This document shows positions 36,505-46,785 of a DNA stretch of 64,000 nt, in pieces. The notes beneath the pieces are model-generated. The model made no database searches. It was given only the letters and a program-made list of their open reading frames with translations, and was not told the origin of the DNA. The stretch spans positions 64,510,148-64,574,147 of the forward strand of contig CM062296.1 of NCBI GenBank assembly GCA_031216915.1, read 5' to 3'. This DNA comes from Pictodentalium vernedei (Eukaryota; Mollusca; Scaphopoda; Dentaliida; Dentaliidae). Every line of letters starts with the position of its first letter. Positions within the stretch are counted from its first letter, which is position 1. The position numbers were made by a program, and so were the translations under genes.

Positions 36505-36730
36505 ATAAATGCTAAGTTTATCTCTGGAATACAGGAAAGTGACACAATCCCTGTTAATTGAATATTCCTGCTAATTGAATAATGTTATTGGCAACGTGGC
36601 TCTTCAATTAACAGGGTTCCACTGTACAGCAAAATCAAATATCACAAACTAATAATGAAACTATCTACTTGTGAAATTTTCATGTGGTCATTCTACAAAA
36701 TGTTTTAGCTGGTACTATACAGTTTTGAAG

Positions 36731-37052
36731 GTTAAAGGGCTCAGTACTTAGAGGTGTAGGCCGTAAGCCAAAGGGTCCTCTATCAAATACCACCTGTGGC
36801 AACCACTTTGTTTCCTTGGGCAATACACTTCATTCCCACTGCCCACGTAGTGCCATTGCGTACCAAGGCATACTGCATGTCAATCGTACACTTGTCTTCA
36901 ACCAATGCTAACCCAGCGTGTGTGCTGTTTGTACGTTAGATGTTTGTAATTGCTCTGTGGTTCTCTCTGGCTTTTCCCACCTGTAAAACTGTCCGACATG
37001 AAGTGACCCTGGCTATCGAAGTGTCATTAAACCCCAATAAATAAATCAATAA
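36731..37052 (+). mobile_element. Unit 1: SINE, degenerate head
   Basis: Degenerate A box (GGGCTCAGTACTTAGAGG), central CCTTGGGCAATACACTTC block, and tail ATTAAACCCCAATAAATAAATC. The B box has lost its TTCGA core. Confidence 0.83.
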
Positions 37053-37175
37053 GAATCATGTGTCCCTATTCTGGAGAACAGTTTGGGGCAAATTGCCAAA
37101 GGATGGTTTGGGTTAGATTAGTATCCAGTTTGGGTCAAATTGTTGGAGGACAGTTTGGATGCAATTCTCACGAAT

Positions 37176-38108
37176 TCCAGTCACTTTGGCCCCAAGTCAT
37201 TTTGGCCCCAGTCATTACAGCCTCAGGTCAATTCAGCCCCCAATATACCAGGTCATTTCGGCCTCTTTAAATATTTTCAAATATTGTTTGAATTTTAACA
37301 TTTTTCTATTTAATTTTTTTTCAACATATATATCTCTCAATTAGATATTCAGGTATACATGATATATGTCTAGTAGATTTTCTTTCATGATGAATAAATA
37401 AAAGAAAAGTTTCAGCATGTCGAAGATGCACATGGACTATGTGGGATTTGAAATCACTTGTGACCTGAATAATTTTATTTGCTTATGAATCTATGAGAGC
37501 CGGAAGCGAGGGTAAGTAATGTGATTTGGTTTGAGTATACGCCTTGGAAGTGGGGCACTGGGATCAGACCCCCGTGGACATCGAACTGGAAGGGGACTAG
37601 GAATTGAACATAACTGCAAGGATTCTGCTCTGTGTTTTAGAAAATGTGGACATATTTATGGTAGTATCAAAGTCGCAGTTTGGTGGTTGTTTCAGAAAAG
37701 AAAAAAGAAAAAGAAACCCTGTGAACCTCAAACTGGAAGGTGACTAGGAATTGTGTATAACAATATGAATAAATGACTGCATATTCCGGTACTTTGCAAA
37801 ATTTCAAAGTGAAATAATTTCTCTTACTTATACAGATAGCATCTTAAATGTATGTAAAATTGAACACATGGATAATTTTTAATGTCATGTATAACTGTTC
37901 TGTTCACTGTGTAAATACAAATAACTGAACATTACTTAATAAAGGTAATTACCCATTATTTCTAAACATGAACTATGCACTGATCTTTATAGATCTCTAC
38001 ACTTAAAATGGTGCCGAAATGACCAAGGGACCAAAGTGACTAGGACAGAGATGACTTTGAGGTCGAATTGACCAGAGGACGAAATGACTTGGAGCCGAAG
38101 TGATTGGA
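37176..38108. mobile_element. Unit 1: 933-bp element with iterated-motif inverted repeats
   Basis: The left terminus starts TCCAGTCACTTTGGCCCCAA. The right terminus, reversed, starts TCCAATCACTTCGGCTCCAA. Both continue for about 100 bp as degenerate iterations of a GTCATTTCGGCC(C)-like motif. No transposase is visible, and the short internal ORF 37531-37743 has no signature. No clear target duplication is seen. The superfamily is not assigned. Confidence 0.78.
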
Positions 38109-38954
38109 TATCATTCTAACAGATGAGAGACGTTAATTAGGCCCTATTACAGAACACATTGAATGTGAATTTACTGCAGAGATAATTGCTCGACAATATA
38201 TTATATTAATATTTTTTCAATAAATGTCGAACAATCTATTAATATTTTTTTAAAGAATTATTTTCAGGAGTTAAAACGAATATCGTAGTGTATCTAAAAT
38301 ATCCTAACAGATGTGTACTGCTTTTCTTTTGGATGATTCTTCCCTGGGCCTAGTTCTCCCCACGCTGAAGATTCCCCCAGTTCCCAAAAAAAGATGACAT
38401 GCCATTTTCAATGGCGGTAAATATCCAAAAGGGTTATTATTTGCCATTTTTTAGTTTCTGAAACTACGAAGCACTGTTCAGAAATACAGATGCACCAAAA
38501 AGTAACACATTATTACTTTGTTTTGGTTTCTAACGGGACTGAAAGCAACCTGTCAGTATCACTTTTTCGAATTACACCCATTTCGTCTGCTAACCAAATC
38601 GTCCGCTGCAATTTTACCCAAGTCGTCCTCTACAATTATACCCATCACGTCCGAAACTCGTTCGCTGGGGGAAAGTATTCAAGTATTGCATTTTGAATCA
38701 TTTTTTATTTATATAATAATTTTATTGCATAATTTATTGTATATTACCTATTGTAATATATCTTAATGTACCTCCATTGCAATATATCTTAATGTACCTC
38801 CTTGCATTACATTTCATATATGTGTATGAAATTCTGAAAACAGAAATATCAGAACAAAATAAACTATCCAGCCATCTAATAAATTTTAATTACTGTTTAT
38901 TCAATGGAGTACCAATAAAAATTATATTATTACAGTAAAAGTTCTTAAAGTATA
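38109..38954. other. Unit 1: AT-rich spacer
   Basis: No gene is seen. 38575-38655 contains another run of iterated motifs (CCCATTTCGTC, CCAAATCGTCCGCTG, CCCAAGTCGTCC) that recalls the terminal repeats of the preceding element. The ORFs here translate those iterations. Confidence 0.55.
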
Positions 38955-39465
38955 TGTACGTTATATTAAGTTCCACAACATAATCTTATAATTTTGCAAT
39001 TTTTCATTGAAGAGCTCCACCAGCACCTTACAGTGAATAATTGCAAAATTATTAGCATAAGTATTATAAGAATTAATTATATTAAGAAATGCAACAAAAT
39101 TTGTTATATTAAGTTCTGCAACATAATCTTATAATTTTGCAAGTATTCATTGAGGCGCACCGTCGCTTTACAATGAATAATAGCAAAATTATTAACAAAT
39201 GTATTATAAGAATTAATTATATTAAGAAACGCATCAAAATTTATGGTTTATTAAATTCTGCAACATAATCTTATAATTTTGCAATTATTCTTGGAAGAGC
39301 ATCACCGGTGCTTTACAATGAATAATCACAAAATTATTAGCAAATGTATTATAGGAATTAATAATATTAAGAAACGCATCAAAACGTGTTATAATTATAT
39401 TAAGAAATGCATCAAAACTTGTTATATTAAGTTCCATAACATAATCTTATAATTTTGCAATTATT
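38955..39465. repeat. Unit 1: tandem repeat of ~143 bp, about 3.5 copies
   Basis: ACATAATCTTATAATTTTGCA recurs at 38978, 39121, 39263 and 39439 (spacings 143, 142, 176; split motif, first 18 bases identical). Each monomer is itself a foldback: TTATAATTTTGCAA pairs with TTGCAAAATTATTAG around a GC-richer centre. Confidence 0.85.
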
Positions 39466-40454
39466 CCAGGGGGAGGGGGTCCTGGGGGGGGGGGACCAAA
39501 AATTTGCAAGACGTGATGTGGGGGTGGGTGAGTCTCTTGAGTGCACCAAAAATGTGCATTTCCAACTTGTGCAATTTTTTAAAAACATATCAATATATCA
39601 GCCAATATATGACATCATTTGTGTTTCAAACCTTAAAGATGATGTTGTACATCACACTCTTAACATAAATACAACATCAGGAGGCTTTATTTGTGAGAAT
39701 ATTGGGCTTGATCTGGGGAAATGTCACACGTTAGTAGGGGGTGGGTGTCTTGTTCGAAATGTAGAAAATGTGCAGACATATTTTCCTTGACAAGCGGACG
39801 ACTCGGCTTGCGCTGCGGACGAAACGTCCGTATACCCTTTTTTCAAGCAAACTTTTCCTTACTTTTACAACACCTTAACATTCGTATAATTCAACAACTG
39901 AGTTTCTGTTCATCTTGATATTTCACGAGATACGTGTCAATGCATATCTGTATACAATCGCACCAATATAACAACGATTATCAGTTATGTTATCGGTTAT
40001 ATGTACGTTTTTTTTCGATTGAGGTTATCACTGGTAGACAAGCTGCAACGAAATCAGGACTGAGAGTTCCATCTGAAATGACGAGATCATCAGCTGAGCA
40101 TATTGACAAACCTCCAGGGCAGAAGGACAGAACTCGAGTAATAATAGTAACACTTTGGCCGGCCGCTGATTTGTTGCGGTTCTCGGTTGAGAAGGCCTGG
40201 TTACCCCTGAAGTGTAGATATGTAGGCCAATGTATCACGCAAAGCTTTGAGGCGAAACAAAAAACATTTGATTCCCAGAGGGGGACAGGCCAATTGCAAT
40301 TGCATGGGCAATTCGACACTGGAAGTTACGTGGTTTTTTCACTGAAATTTACTGTCCACTTCAAAAATCACATTGACGGCTATAGAGAATTCTGTTCTGG
40401 AACACATTTATCTGACTGGGTATGTGGAACCCTTTGCGAGCCTACGGCCCGCTT
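39466..40454. other. Unit 1: unassigned segment with a 179-codon open frame
   Basis: G-runs at 39470-39495 and otherwise ordinary sequence. The plus-strand frame 39934-40473 (179 codons) has no recognisable domain, signal peptide or splice context. It runs into a P element at its 3' end and overlaps a 109-codon minus-strand frame. Between units 1 and 2 it has at least five amino-acid changes (for example Y12N-, C19Y-, R46K-like positions), which does not look like constraint. I do not call a gene, though a real but unknown protein cannot be excluded. Confidence 0.5.
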
Positions 40455-41094
40455 GGGGTTCCTATTAACTTAGTTCAATATGAGGAATATTTTTTTTAAA
40501 AAAATCTTTTTCAGATCCACCAGTCAGAATGGCTATCATATTTGGCTTACATCTCTAGGGAGGTTGGGGGGGGGGGCAAATTCAAGTCTGTTCAAACTGG
40601 TTCCCTGGGTTAATATTTGGGCTCCCTATGGTAGCCCAAATTTGAACTTAGTGCAATCCGAAAAACAATTATATAAAATTGTTCTTCTTCTTCAGATCAA
40701 ACGGTCGGAATGCTTTCATATTTCGTGTACAATATCTCTAGGGAAATCGGATTCAACTTTGTTCAAATCGAGAGCCTGGGTTAATATTTGGGCTCCCTAT
40801 GGGAGCCGGAATTGGTCATGTAGCTGAAGAATTAGAAAATTTGTGTTCAGTACACTCTAGAGGTGTGTAACTAAGATTACTCTGCGTAGGTTGTATCAAG
40901 GGGCTTCACATTTTACATTATGATCAACTGAAGAAAAGGTTTGATGCTCGACTATTTTTGTCACTCCTGAGCGGCTCCAGGATTTACTATGTATCCTATG
41001 GAGATAGATTTCTTAATGTAGACTCATTCTTGGACTCTGTTTATATCATGTTCTGTTCAAGGCGAGCGCTTCAGGTCCCGTAGGGCCTCTTGTT
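40455..41094 (-). mobile_element. Unit 1: reversed, truncated P-family element
   Basis: On the minus strand it begins AACAAGAGGCCCTACGGGA at 41094, followed by GCTCGCCTTGAACAGAACATG as in the 24886 element (motif split). Two to three monomers (GTTAATATTTGGGCTCCC) follow, and it is cut near 40455. The GAGCTAA end is missing. Confidence 0.78.
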
Positions 41095-41157
41095 TATTTT
41101 ATTTTCTATTTTTGTAATTAATTCTTTTCCATAAAAAGCTCATGTTCTTAGTTTGTT

Positions 41158-41364
41158 TTGTTTTATGTTTTAGGCCTCATAATCTACAGAATAGCATCAG
41201 AGGTGGTGTATTTTGTCCCTAGAGTTCAAGAAGGCCTTGTAATGCTAAAGCATTGCAAAGCCAAGTTGCACTCAAAGGATAAATATTTCAAGCGTATTAA
41301 CATGGGTAAAATATCAGACAAAAACCATTTATTTTTTAAAGTTCGGATAGGTTATAAAAAGTGA
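41158..41364 (+). other. Unit 1: exon-like segment, duplicated in inverted form at 26.5 kb
   Basis: A pyrimidine-rich stretch ending TTTTATGTTTTAG precedes an open frame (CCTCATAATCTACAGAATAG onward) that ends TAAAAAGTGA near 41364. The same segment occurs inverted and diverged at 26510-26690, where the frame is not maintained. It may be an exon remnant or a dispersed repeat. No domain is recognised. Confidence 0.4.
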
Positions 41365-41489
41365 TCGTGCGGCAGCCAACGGGGCCATGTGTGTGTGTGG
41401 GGGGGGGGGGGGCGAGGGGGGGGGGGGCCAGAAACAGATTGTTTACTTTTGTAGGTCTTATATACAGTATTTTTATCTTCAGAATCACG

Positions 41490-41496
41490 ATTCTCG

Positions 41497-41563
<67 letters not shown>

Positions 41564-41860
41564 TTAATATTTAACGATACTTTAACGGCCAAAGTCATGT
41601 CGTGTCAGTGACAGTTTTACGGGTGGAAAAAACCAGAGTACCCGGAGAGAATCACCGAGCAACGACAAGCAGCTGCTAGCTCCCCAACATCGTAACTCCA
41701 TACTGTAGCACAGACAGGGTTAGATTCGATGAAGACATGCGCACCTTCGACGTGCAGTACGCCTTAGTACACGGCGTCATCGTGCCCCCATGTGGACAAT
41801 CGGTGTTAAGTGCCTTGCCCAATGACACAACGCGGGAGTCCGCATCGATCGCCCAGACGG
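41490..41860 (-). mobile_element. Unit 1: SINE (minus) with (ATTT)n tail, head missing
   Basis: About 18 ATTT units (41495-41566), then the SINE body on the minus strand with the GTGCCTTGCCCAATGACAC block at about 41810. The tRNA-like head is absent. Confidence 0.83.
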
Positions 41861-42659
41861 TCACATCACGATTCTCGAGTTGTATTGGTATTTGTCTTTG
41901 TTCCACAGCGATACTCACATCAGAGTTATCAACCATGTTGAAAGTTAGATCTGGGATAACAAGATGATGTCTATTATTTGATACCGTGATTGCTGTGAGT
42001 GATATTCTTCTTCAAAATATCATCAGGGACCGATCAGGACTATTTAAAACACGCTCTTGCCTCGGAGCCTATTTTTTCAATTCATGCGCCAGATTTCAAT
42101 TTACGGAGTCACACTGCTGTTTGTAACACACACAGCAAGTGTGTAATAGCTCTCATCATTTTCATTTAGTACACTATAGCAAACATTAATCTTCACTGTG
42201 GTTTCTAGGCAGCCAAGACTTGATCAGAAACCACAGTGAAGATTAATGCTTGATAATTAAGACTTGAAGTATTAACTTAAGCACTCTACAACAATGATAA
42301 ATGATAATCATATATATAATATATGTAAGAGTGTCTCTCTCGATTATCCATCGAAAGAATATCAAAATATGATCTGAGAAGTTACGCGCCAACTGAGAAG
42401 CCTATTTCTGAGATTTAAGAGCCAGGTCCTGATGTTTCAGAACCAAATACGCACTGGCGCATGCCCAGGTCGGTCCCTGTATCATACTCATTCACTTAAT
42501 TCAAGTTATACCCTGGTTCTGTTATATCTTGGGGGAAATGCAAACAACTTGAAATACACGGTAGAACAATAGACTAGGTGTTCAAATAAAGTCACTTGGA
42601 TATCTCTGATCTATTGAGTGCACTTGAGTCCGTGCGCTTTGCTGAATGTCCAAAGGACC
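41861..42659. other. Unit 1: unassigned spacer with a palindrome
   Basis: No gene or element is recognised apart from the hairpin at 42184-42248 and an AT repeat (42311-42326). Confidence 0.55.
42184..42248. repeat. Unit 1: perfect 23-bp inverted repeat, 19-nt loop
   Basis: CATTAATCTTCACTGTGG... (42184-42206) is exactly complementary to 42226-42248. The unit 2 copy at 57058-57122 is also perfect. Confidence 0.92.
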
Positions 42660-43308
42660 GGGACACACTAAAAAGTGTAGTGCGTGTCCGTGTCCGTGTC
42701 GGAGAAAAAGTGTAGTCGGGAATTAAATAATCATTTTCTCATTTATTTGTTGGTTGTTTTCTATCAAATTTGGAAAGTATACTCAGGGAAAGTTACGAAA
42801 TATATATGCCAAAAGAGAAGTTTGTACGATGTTATTTTACGATGTTTCAGGGAGATAGGATGCCGTGTGTGATATATGGGGTGTCTGGTTATCCTTCTGG
42901 AATTTCAGATACTTCTATATCCATTATGTCCTGTATTTATCCAATAAAATATTGAAAATTAAATTAATCGTTGTTTCTTTCATCTACATCCCATTAATCT
43001 CCTCATAATCATAAAAAGAACGAGGATAATCAGCCCGCCTCGCTGTGTCAACACAGCGTAAACCAATTAATCAGCTAACACGACGCCGATTCAGCTACAC
43101 TTTTTAGTGTGTTTGAAAGAGAAAATGTCTTCTAACATCGTAAAATAAGATCGTACAACCTTCTCTTTTGGCATATATATTTCGTACCGTCCCCAGAGTA
43201 TACTTTCTAAATTTCATAGAAAATAACCATAAAATAAAAGAGAAAATGATAATTTAATTCCCGACTACACTTTTTCTCCGACACGGACAACACTTTTTAG
43301 TGTGTCCC
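42660..43308. mobile_element. Unit 1: 649-bp inverted-repeat element, 8-bp target duplication
   Basis: Terminal inverted repeats of about 185 bp start GGGACACACTAAAAAGTGT. The element is flanked by AAAGGACC at 42652-42659 and 43309-43316. An extra inward copy of ACACTTTTTAGTGTGT sits near 43097. The centre (42845-43090) includes the fragment also found at 7608-7670. An 8-bp duplication with GG-starting ends is compatible with Merlin-like elements, but hAT or another superfamily is possible. It has no transposase. Confidence 0.85.
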
Positions 43309-43486
43309 AAAGGACCAAGTGAAGGTTAGTTACCAACCTCGCTGTCGGTATTTTATGAATTTAAACAACCTGTTCCGTGTCGTAACACATCGCAGCTGCG
43401 CGGCACGATAAGGGATGTGGTTAGAGGGTTTCAGCTGGGGGGTGGGGGTGGGGGGGTGGGGCTGCCACCGGTGTAAATTCCAACTG

Positions 43487-43648
43487 TCAGTGGTTTCGAT
43501 AGGTGGTTGCACTGCAGCGCTGGGTGACTATCCTGTGCGCTTTTAGCAAATCTGAGTGTTGTTTTTGGTTGTGTGTTTTCCTGTAGTATTGGTCGAACAC
43601 CGCCCAACACTCCAGACACTCTGTTTTTATTTTCTTTTTTGGTGGCAT
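43487..43648 (-). pseudogene. Unit 1: zinc-finger-like N-terminal fragment
   Basis: The minus-strand frame from ATG at 43648 to a TGA at 43487-43489 gives 53 residues: a basic start (MPPKKKIK) and a C11-x2-C14-x11-H26-x4-H31 pattern typical of a small zinc finger. In unit 2 the residue after the second Cys is G instead of W, and a 1-bp difference downstream lengthens the frame to 98 codons through a proline-rich translation of a G-run. Probably the first-exon remnant of a DNA-binding or transposase protein; the family is not identified. Confidence 0.45.
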
Positions 43649-45540
43649 TCTTATGAACCCTTCTGAAAATGTTCACTAGTCCTGAAACGGAAAAAGCATC
43701 ATTTATAATGTGTCTGGGTCAGAAAATTTACAGGATTGATGTCAGAGTCGAAATTTTGAGGCATGTCAATTATAGAGTAGGAAATTTGAAACTCAAGTTT
43801 CCAGTTGGAAATAAAAGATCAAAATTTCTCATCATTAGTTGGAATTTTAATATTTTTCATGAACAATGTTAATTTACTGAATTTCCAATTATTTGATTTT
43901 TGACGTCGAAATTTCCAACTATTGAAAAAAATACTCCTATCTGGGGGTGAGACCCCCCCCCCCCCCCCCCACCCACACACACACACACTGTCGCCACATC
44001 CCTGAGCTCGATGTCACTCAACGCACGAGGCAGTTTTATGAAATGCGTCCAGCTGCATTAAAAACTATTACTTGAGCCGCGCTATAATTAGAGAACACAG
44101 TTTGGGTATCATTCCCAACAATATTGATTAAAATAATATCTTACGCGAAAATTATCTCCCTTGAGATTACGGAACTTCGAAATCCAATTAAGAAGGCAGT
44201 AAATGTGGATGGTGAGGTGTGAAATTTCTGAGACTTGATGTGCGTGGATGAATGACAATGAGGTGTGAAATAGCGACACCAATTAAAGCAATTACTGTGT
44301 AATTTCTCATCCATCTCTGCGTTATTGTACAGTTCGAGAATGTGTTTTCAAAGCAATTTGGAAGTTTTAATTCATGAGAGGAAAAAGATTGTAAAACCAC
44401 ATCTGACAGACTTTAAGATAAATTTTAGAGAACAGTGTCTGTATTTTATGCAACAATGTGCTTACTGTTGATACAATGAATACAAAAAAGTTATAGATCA
44501 CCAAAAGGGTCTGAAAAGGCAGTTTTCTATTTTTTTAAATGGGTGTCTACTGGGAACAATAGTCCAATGTTCAAATTGATTGGGAAAAAAGTGTAACAAG
44601 ATAGCTTTTATTTGCTTATACTACGCCACGGGAAAAGAACTGTAGTTTGTGAAATGATGTGCACATCGATGATAAAAATACACGAATATTAAAAAAATAA
44701 GTTTTTATATTAAGTTCCCATCTCTCTCAGTGTAAAATGCTCGAACATCTTTACCAAATTAAGGGGATGTAATGTTATAGAGAATCGCATCAAGGGAAAC
44801 ATTTTCTTGGCCATGAGTGCAGGGGGGGGGGGGGGGGGGGGTGGTGGCAGGAGTCAGTAACACTCGTTACACTCAACACACGAAGTAGATTGTTCAACTT
44901 CATGAAATACATCCAGCTCTATGAAACTGTCCCTTGAATCGCGCTATAAATACAGAACGCAATTTGGGTAGAGTGCGGGGAGGAGTCAACGACGGGGGGA
45001 GGAGGGGGGGTCACTCAGCTCACGGGGCAGGTAGTTCGTTTTCATGAAATAGTTTCAGCTCAATTGGAAGCTGCATGTATTACTTGACTCGAGCTACAAA
45101 TGCAAAGCATAATTCGAGAAGAGTGTGCGGGAGAGAAGGCAGGACCCTAGTTTAAGTTTTTCACGTGAAATACAGGAAAAAACCCATGTCGGGTCGTTTA
45201 TTCCAGGTTCCCGAACTCCAATCTTTTTATGTTATGTCATATTTTCACAATACTCCGAACGATCGCATCACATCTGACGTGTAAATCTTTTAAAATGAAG
45301 AAAAGGGATGTCACGGAGGAAAGGTTTAAATTCTTTGCATTGGTTACAGTAAATCTTTGAATCCAGTCAACACGCGTATTAACTAAAAATATCAGCCAAT
45401 TCGTATTGACTGTTTTACTTGAGGAATTCTAGAATTGTCTAAAAAATTCAGTAAATACTAATGTTAACTGAAATTTTAGTTCAGTGAACTCGTGAATTGA
45501 CGAAACCACCAAAGAGCAGATAGATTTTCAAGTAAATAAT
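43649..45540. other. Unit 1: spacer with three degenerate ~110-bp repeats
   Basis: A C-run plus CA repeat (43953-43988) and a G-run (44821-44842). Segments at about 44012-44110, 44872-44970 and 45011-45130 share the order CTCAACGCACGAGGCAG-like, TTCATGAAAT, CAGCTC/CAGCTG, TTACTTGA, GCTATAAAT and AATTTGGG, so they are old dispersed copies of one unit. No gene is seen. Confidence 0.55.
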
Positions 45541-45665
45541 TTATTTCATTTACAACTTAGTGTTTACAATACAATAATAATCAGGGAAGTAATCGTTTAT
45601 CATAGTTCGAAGAAAAACTGAAACCAAAGCTTGCAGCCGTACACAAGGGGGGTAGTGTCCAGAAG

Positions 45666-46666
45666 ATGGCCGACGCCATAGTTGCGAGCCTAGTGGAGGC
45701 AGGGAAGGAAAGTGTAGGAAAGATTAGGGTGCCAACACGGGAACTTGGGTACAGAGTGAACGAAGAACTGAAAAGGGCCACAAAGGTTAGAAAAGCTAAA
45801 TGTGCTGCATACAGGAGAAGTAAAAAACTTAAGGGGGTGGAAAGCAATGAGGCCATGGTAGCAAAGGAAGAATACCAACAAGCACGAAATAAAGTAAACA
45901 AGATTAAAGACGACAACCGGAGAGTGCGAAATAGCAGTCTTATTAGGACGATAAGAACGACAGGGGGGTCGAGTTCGAGCGTATTTTGGAAATGGGTGAA
46001 CAAACGTAACAAAGGGAATAACCAATAGAGCATTAAAGTAGATGGCAGAGTTACAGAAGAGCGAGATCAAATCGCATTAGAACTAGTCAAGCACTGGGAA
46101 AAGGTAAACGATAAGCGATGGGGCATGGGGAACCCACCGGAGTGTCCGAACCAGGTCGAGGAAAATCTCTCGGTCTTCGTGTGCAGCGAAATCAAAACTG
46201 AGGAGGTGCGAACGGTGATCTCAAAATTGAGGAATGGAAAAGCGGGAGGGATGGACGAAATTCCTAACGAGTTTATCAAAAAAGGGGGAGAGGAACTCTT
46301 GGAAAGCCTAACTGCCCTATTCAATTTAGCCATAGAAAAACAAGAGGTCCCAAAGGAGTGGAGGGAAAGTAAAGTGACATTTATTCACAAAAAGGGGGAA
46401 AATGACGTTTTGGATAACTATCGAGGGATCTCTGTCAGCAGCAACATTGGAAAAGTTTTTTGTAAAGTCCTGTATGGGAGATTAGAGGAGGTGATTGAGG
46501 AGAAGGGTTTTTTGGGAGAAATCCAGAATGGCTTCAGGAAGGGAAGGAGAGTCAATGACCATCTTTTCACGCTATCCCAAATGATAGAATCCGCGAAAAC
46601 AAAAAAGAAAAAGATGTTCATGGCCTTTTTGGATGTTAAAAAGGCGTACGATAGGGTATCACGATA
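45666..46666 (+). pseudogene. Unit 1: non-LTR reverse transcriptase, cut at the array junction
   Basis: An open frame of 120 codons from 45666 is followed by one in-frame TAG (46026-46028) and then continues in the same frame to 46667. The first part is a lysine- and arginine-rich linker. From 46190 come reverse transcriptase boxes: LRNGKAGGMDEIPNEFIK, VPKEWRESKVTFIHKKG, NYRGISVSSNIGKVFCK, IQNGFRKGRRVNDHLF and box A FLDVKKAYDRV. Boxes B to E, including the catalytic YADD, are missing because the sequence switches to the R-element remnant exactly at the junction. No endonuclease is visible upstream. It is a different lineage from the 10-14 kb LINE. It is inactive: stop codon and missing catalytic core. 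Confidence 0.9.
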
Positions 46667-46785
46667 GTTATCATCCGGACAAGGGTGTGACGGACGGACG
46701 GACGGACGGACGCACGGACAGACGGACGCACGGACGGACGGAGGGACACTGCTGATTACAATAGTCCCCCGAAGGGTCGGGGGAC
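46667..46785 (+). mobile_element. Unit 2: R-element 3' remnant
   Basis: The GGAC-type microsatellite and the terminal hairpin GTCCCCCGA...TCGGGGGAC remain; the minisatellite body is gone. Confidence 0.88.

Larger units (their letters stand above)
35900..36624. mobile_element. Unit 1: pogo/Tigger-like non-autonomous element
   Basis: The left end is CAGTTGTGCCCACTTAATTG and the right end is the complement of CAGTGGAACCCTGTTAATTG, flanked by TA (35898-35899, 36625-36626). CAGTGGAACC...TTAATT termini are typical of pogo/Tigger elements. Inside are repeated CTGTTAATTGAATA motifs, a palindrome (36448-36504) and a nested M1 MITE. It has no transposase. Confidence 0.78.
31804..46666. repeat. Tandem unit 1 (14,863 bp)
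   Basis: It begins at GTTATCATCCGGACAAG inside the R element and ends in the truncated reverse transcriptase, where the same motif starts unit 2 at 46667. Its contents recur in the same order and orientation in unit 2, with only scattered substitutions and homopolymer length changes. Confidence 0.95.

Noticed and set aside
39934..40473. 179-codon ORF as a host gene
   Set aside because: No domain recognised, it overlaps an open frame on the other strand and runs into a P element, and it shows several amino-acid changes between otherwise near-identical units.
41387..41611. Low-complexity ORFs rich in FIYL or in glycine and proline
   Set aside because: Translations of (ATTT)n and of G/C-runs; the same applies at 24727-25060, 43330-43512 and 56257-56448.
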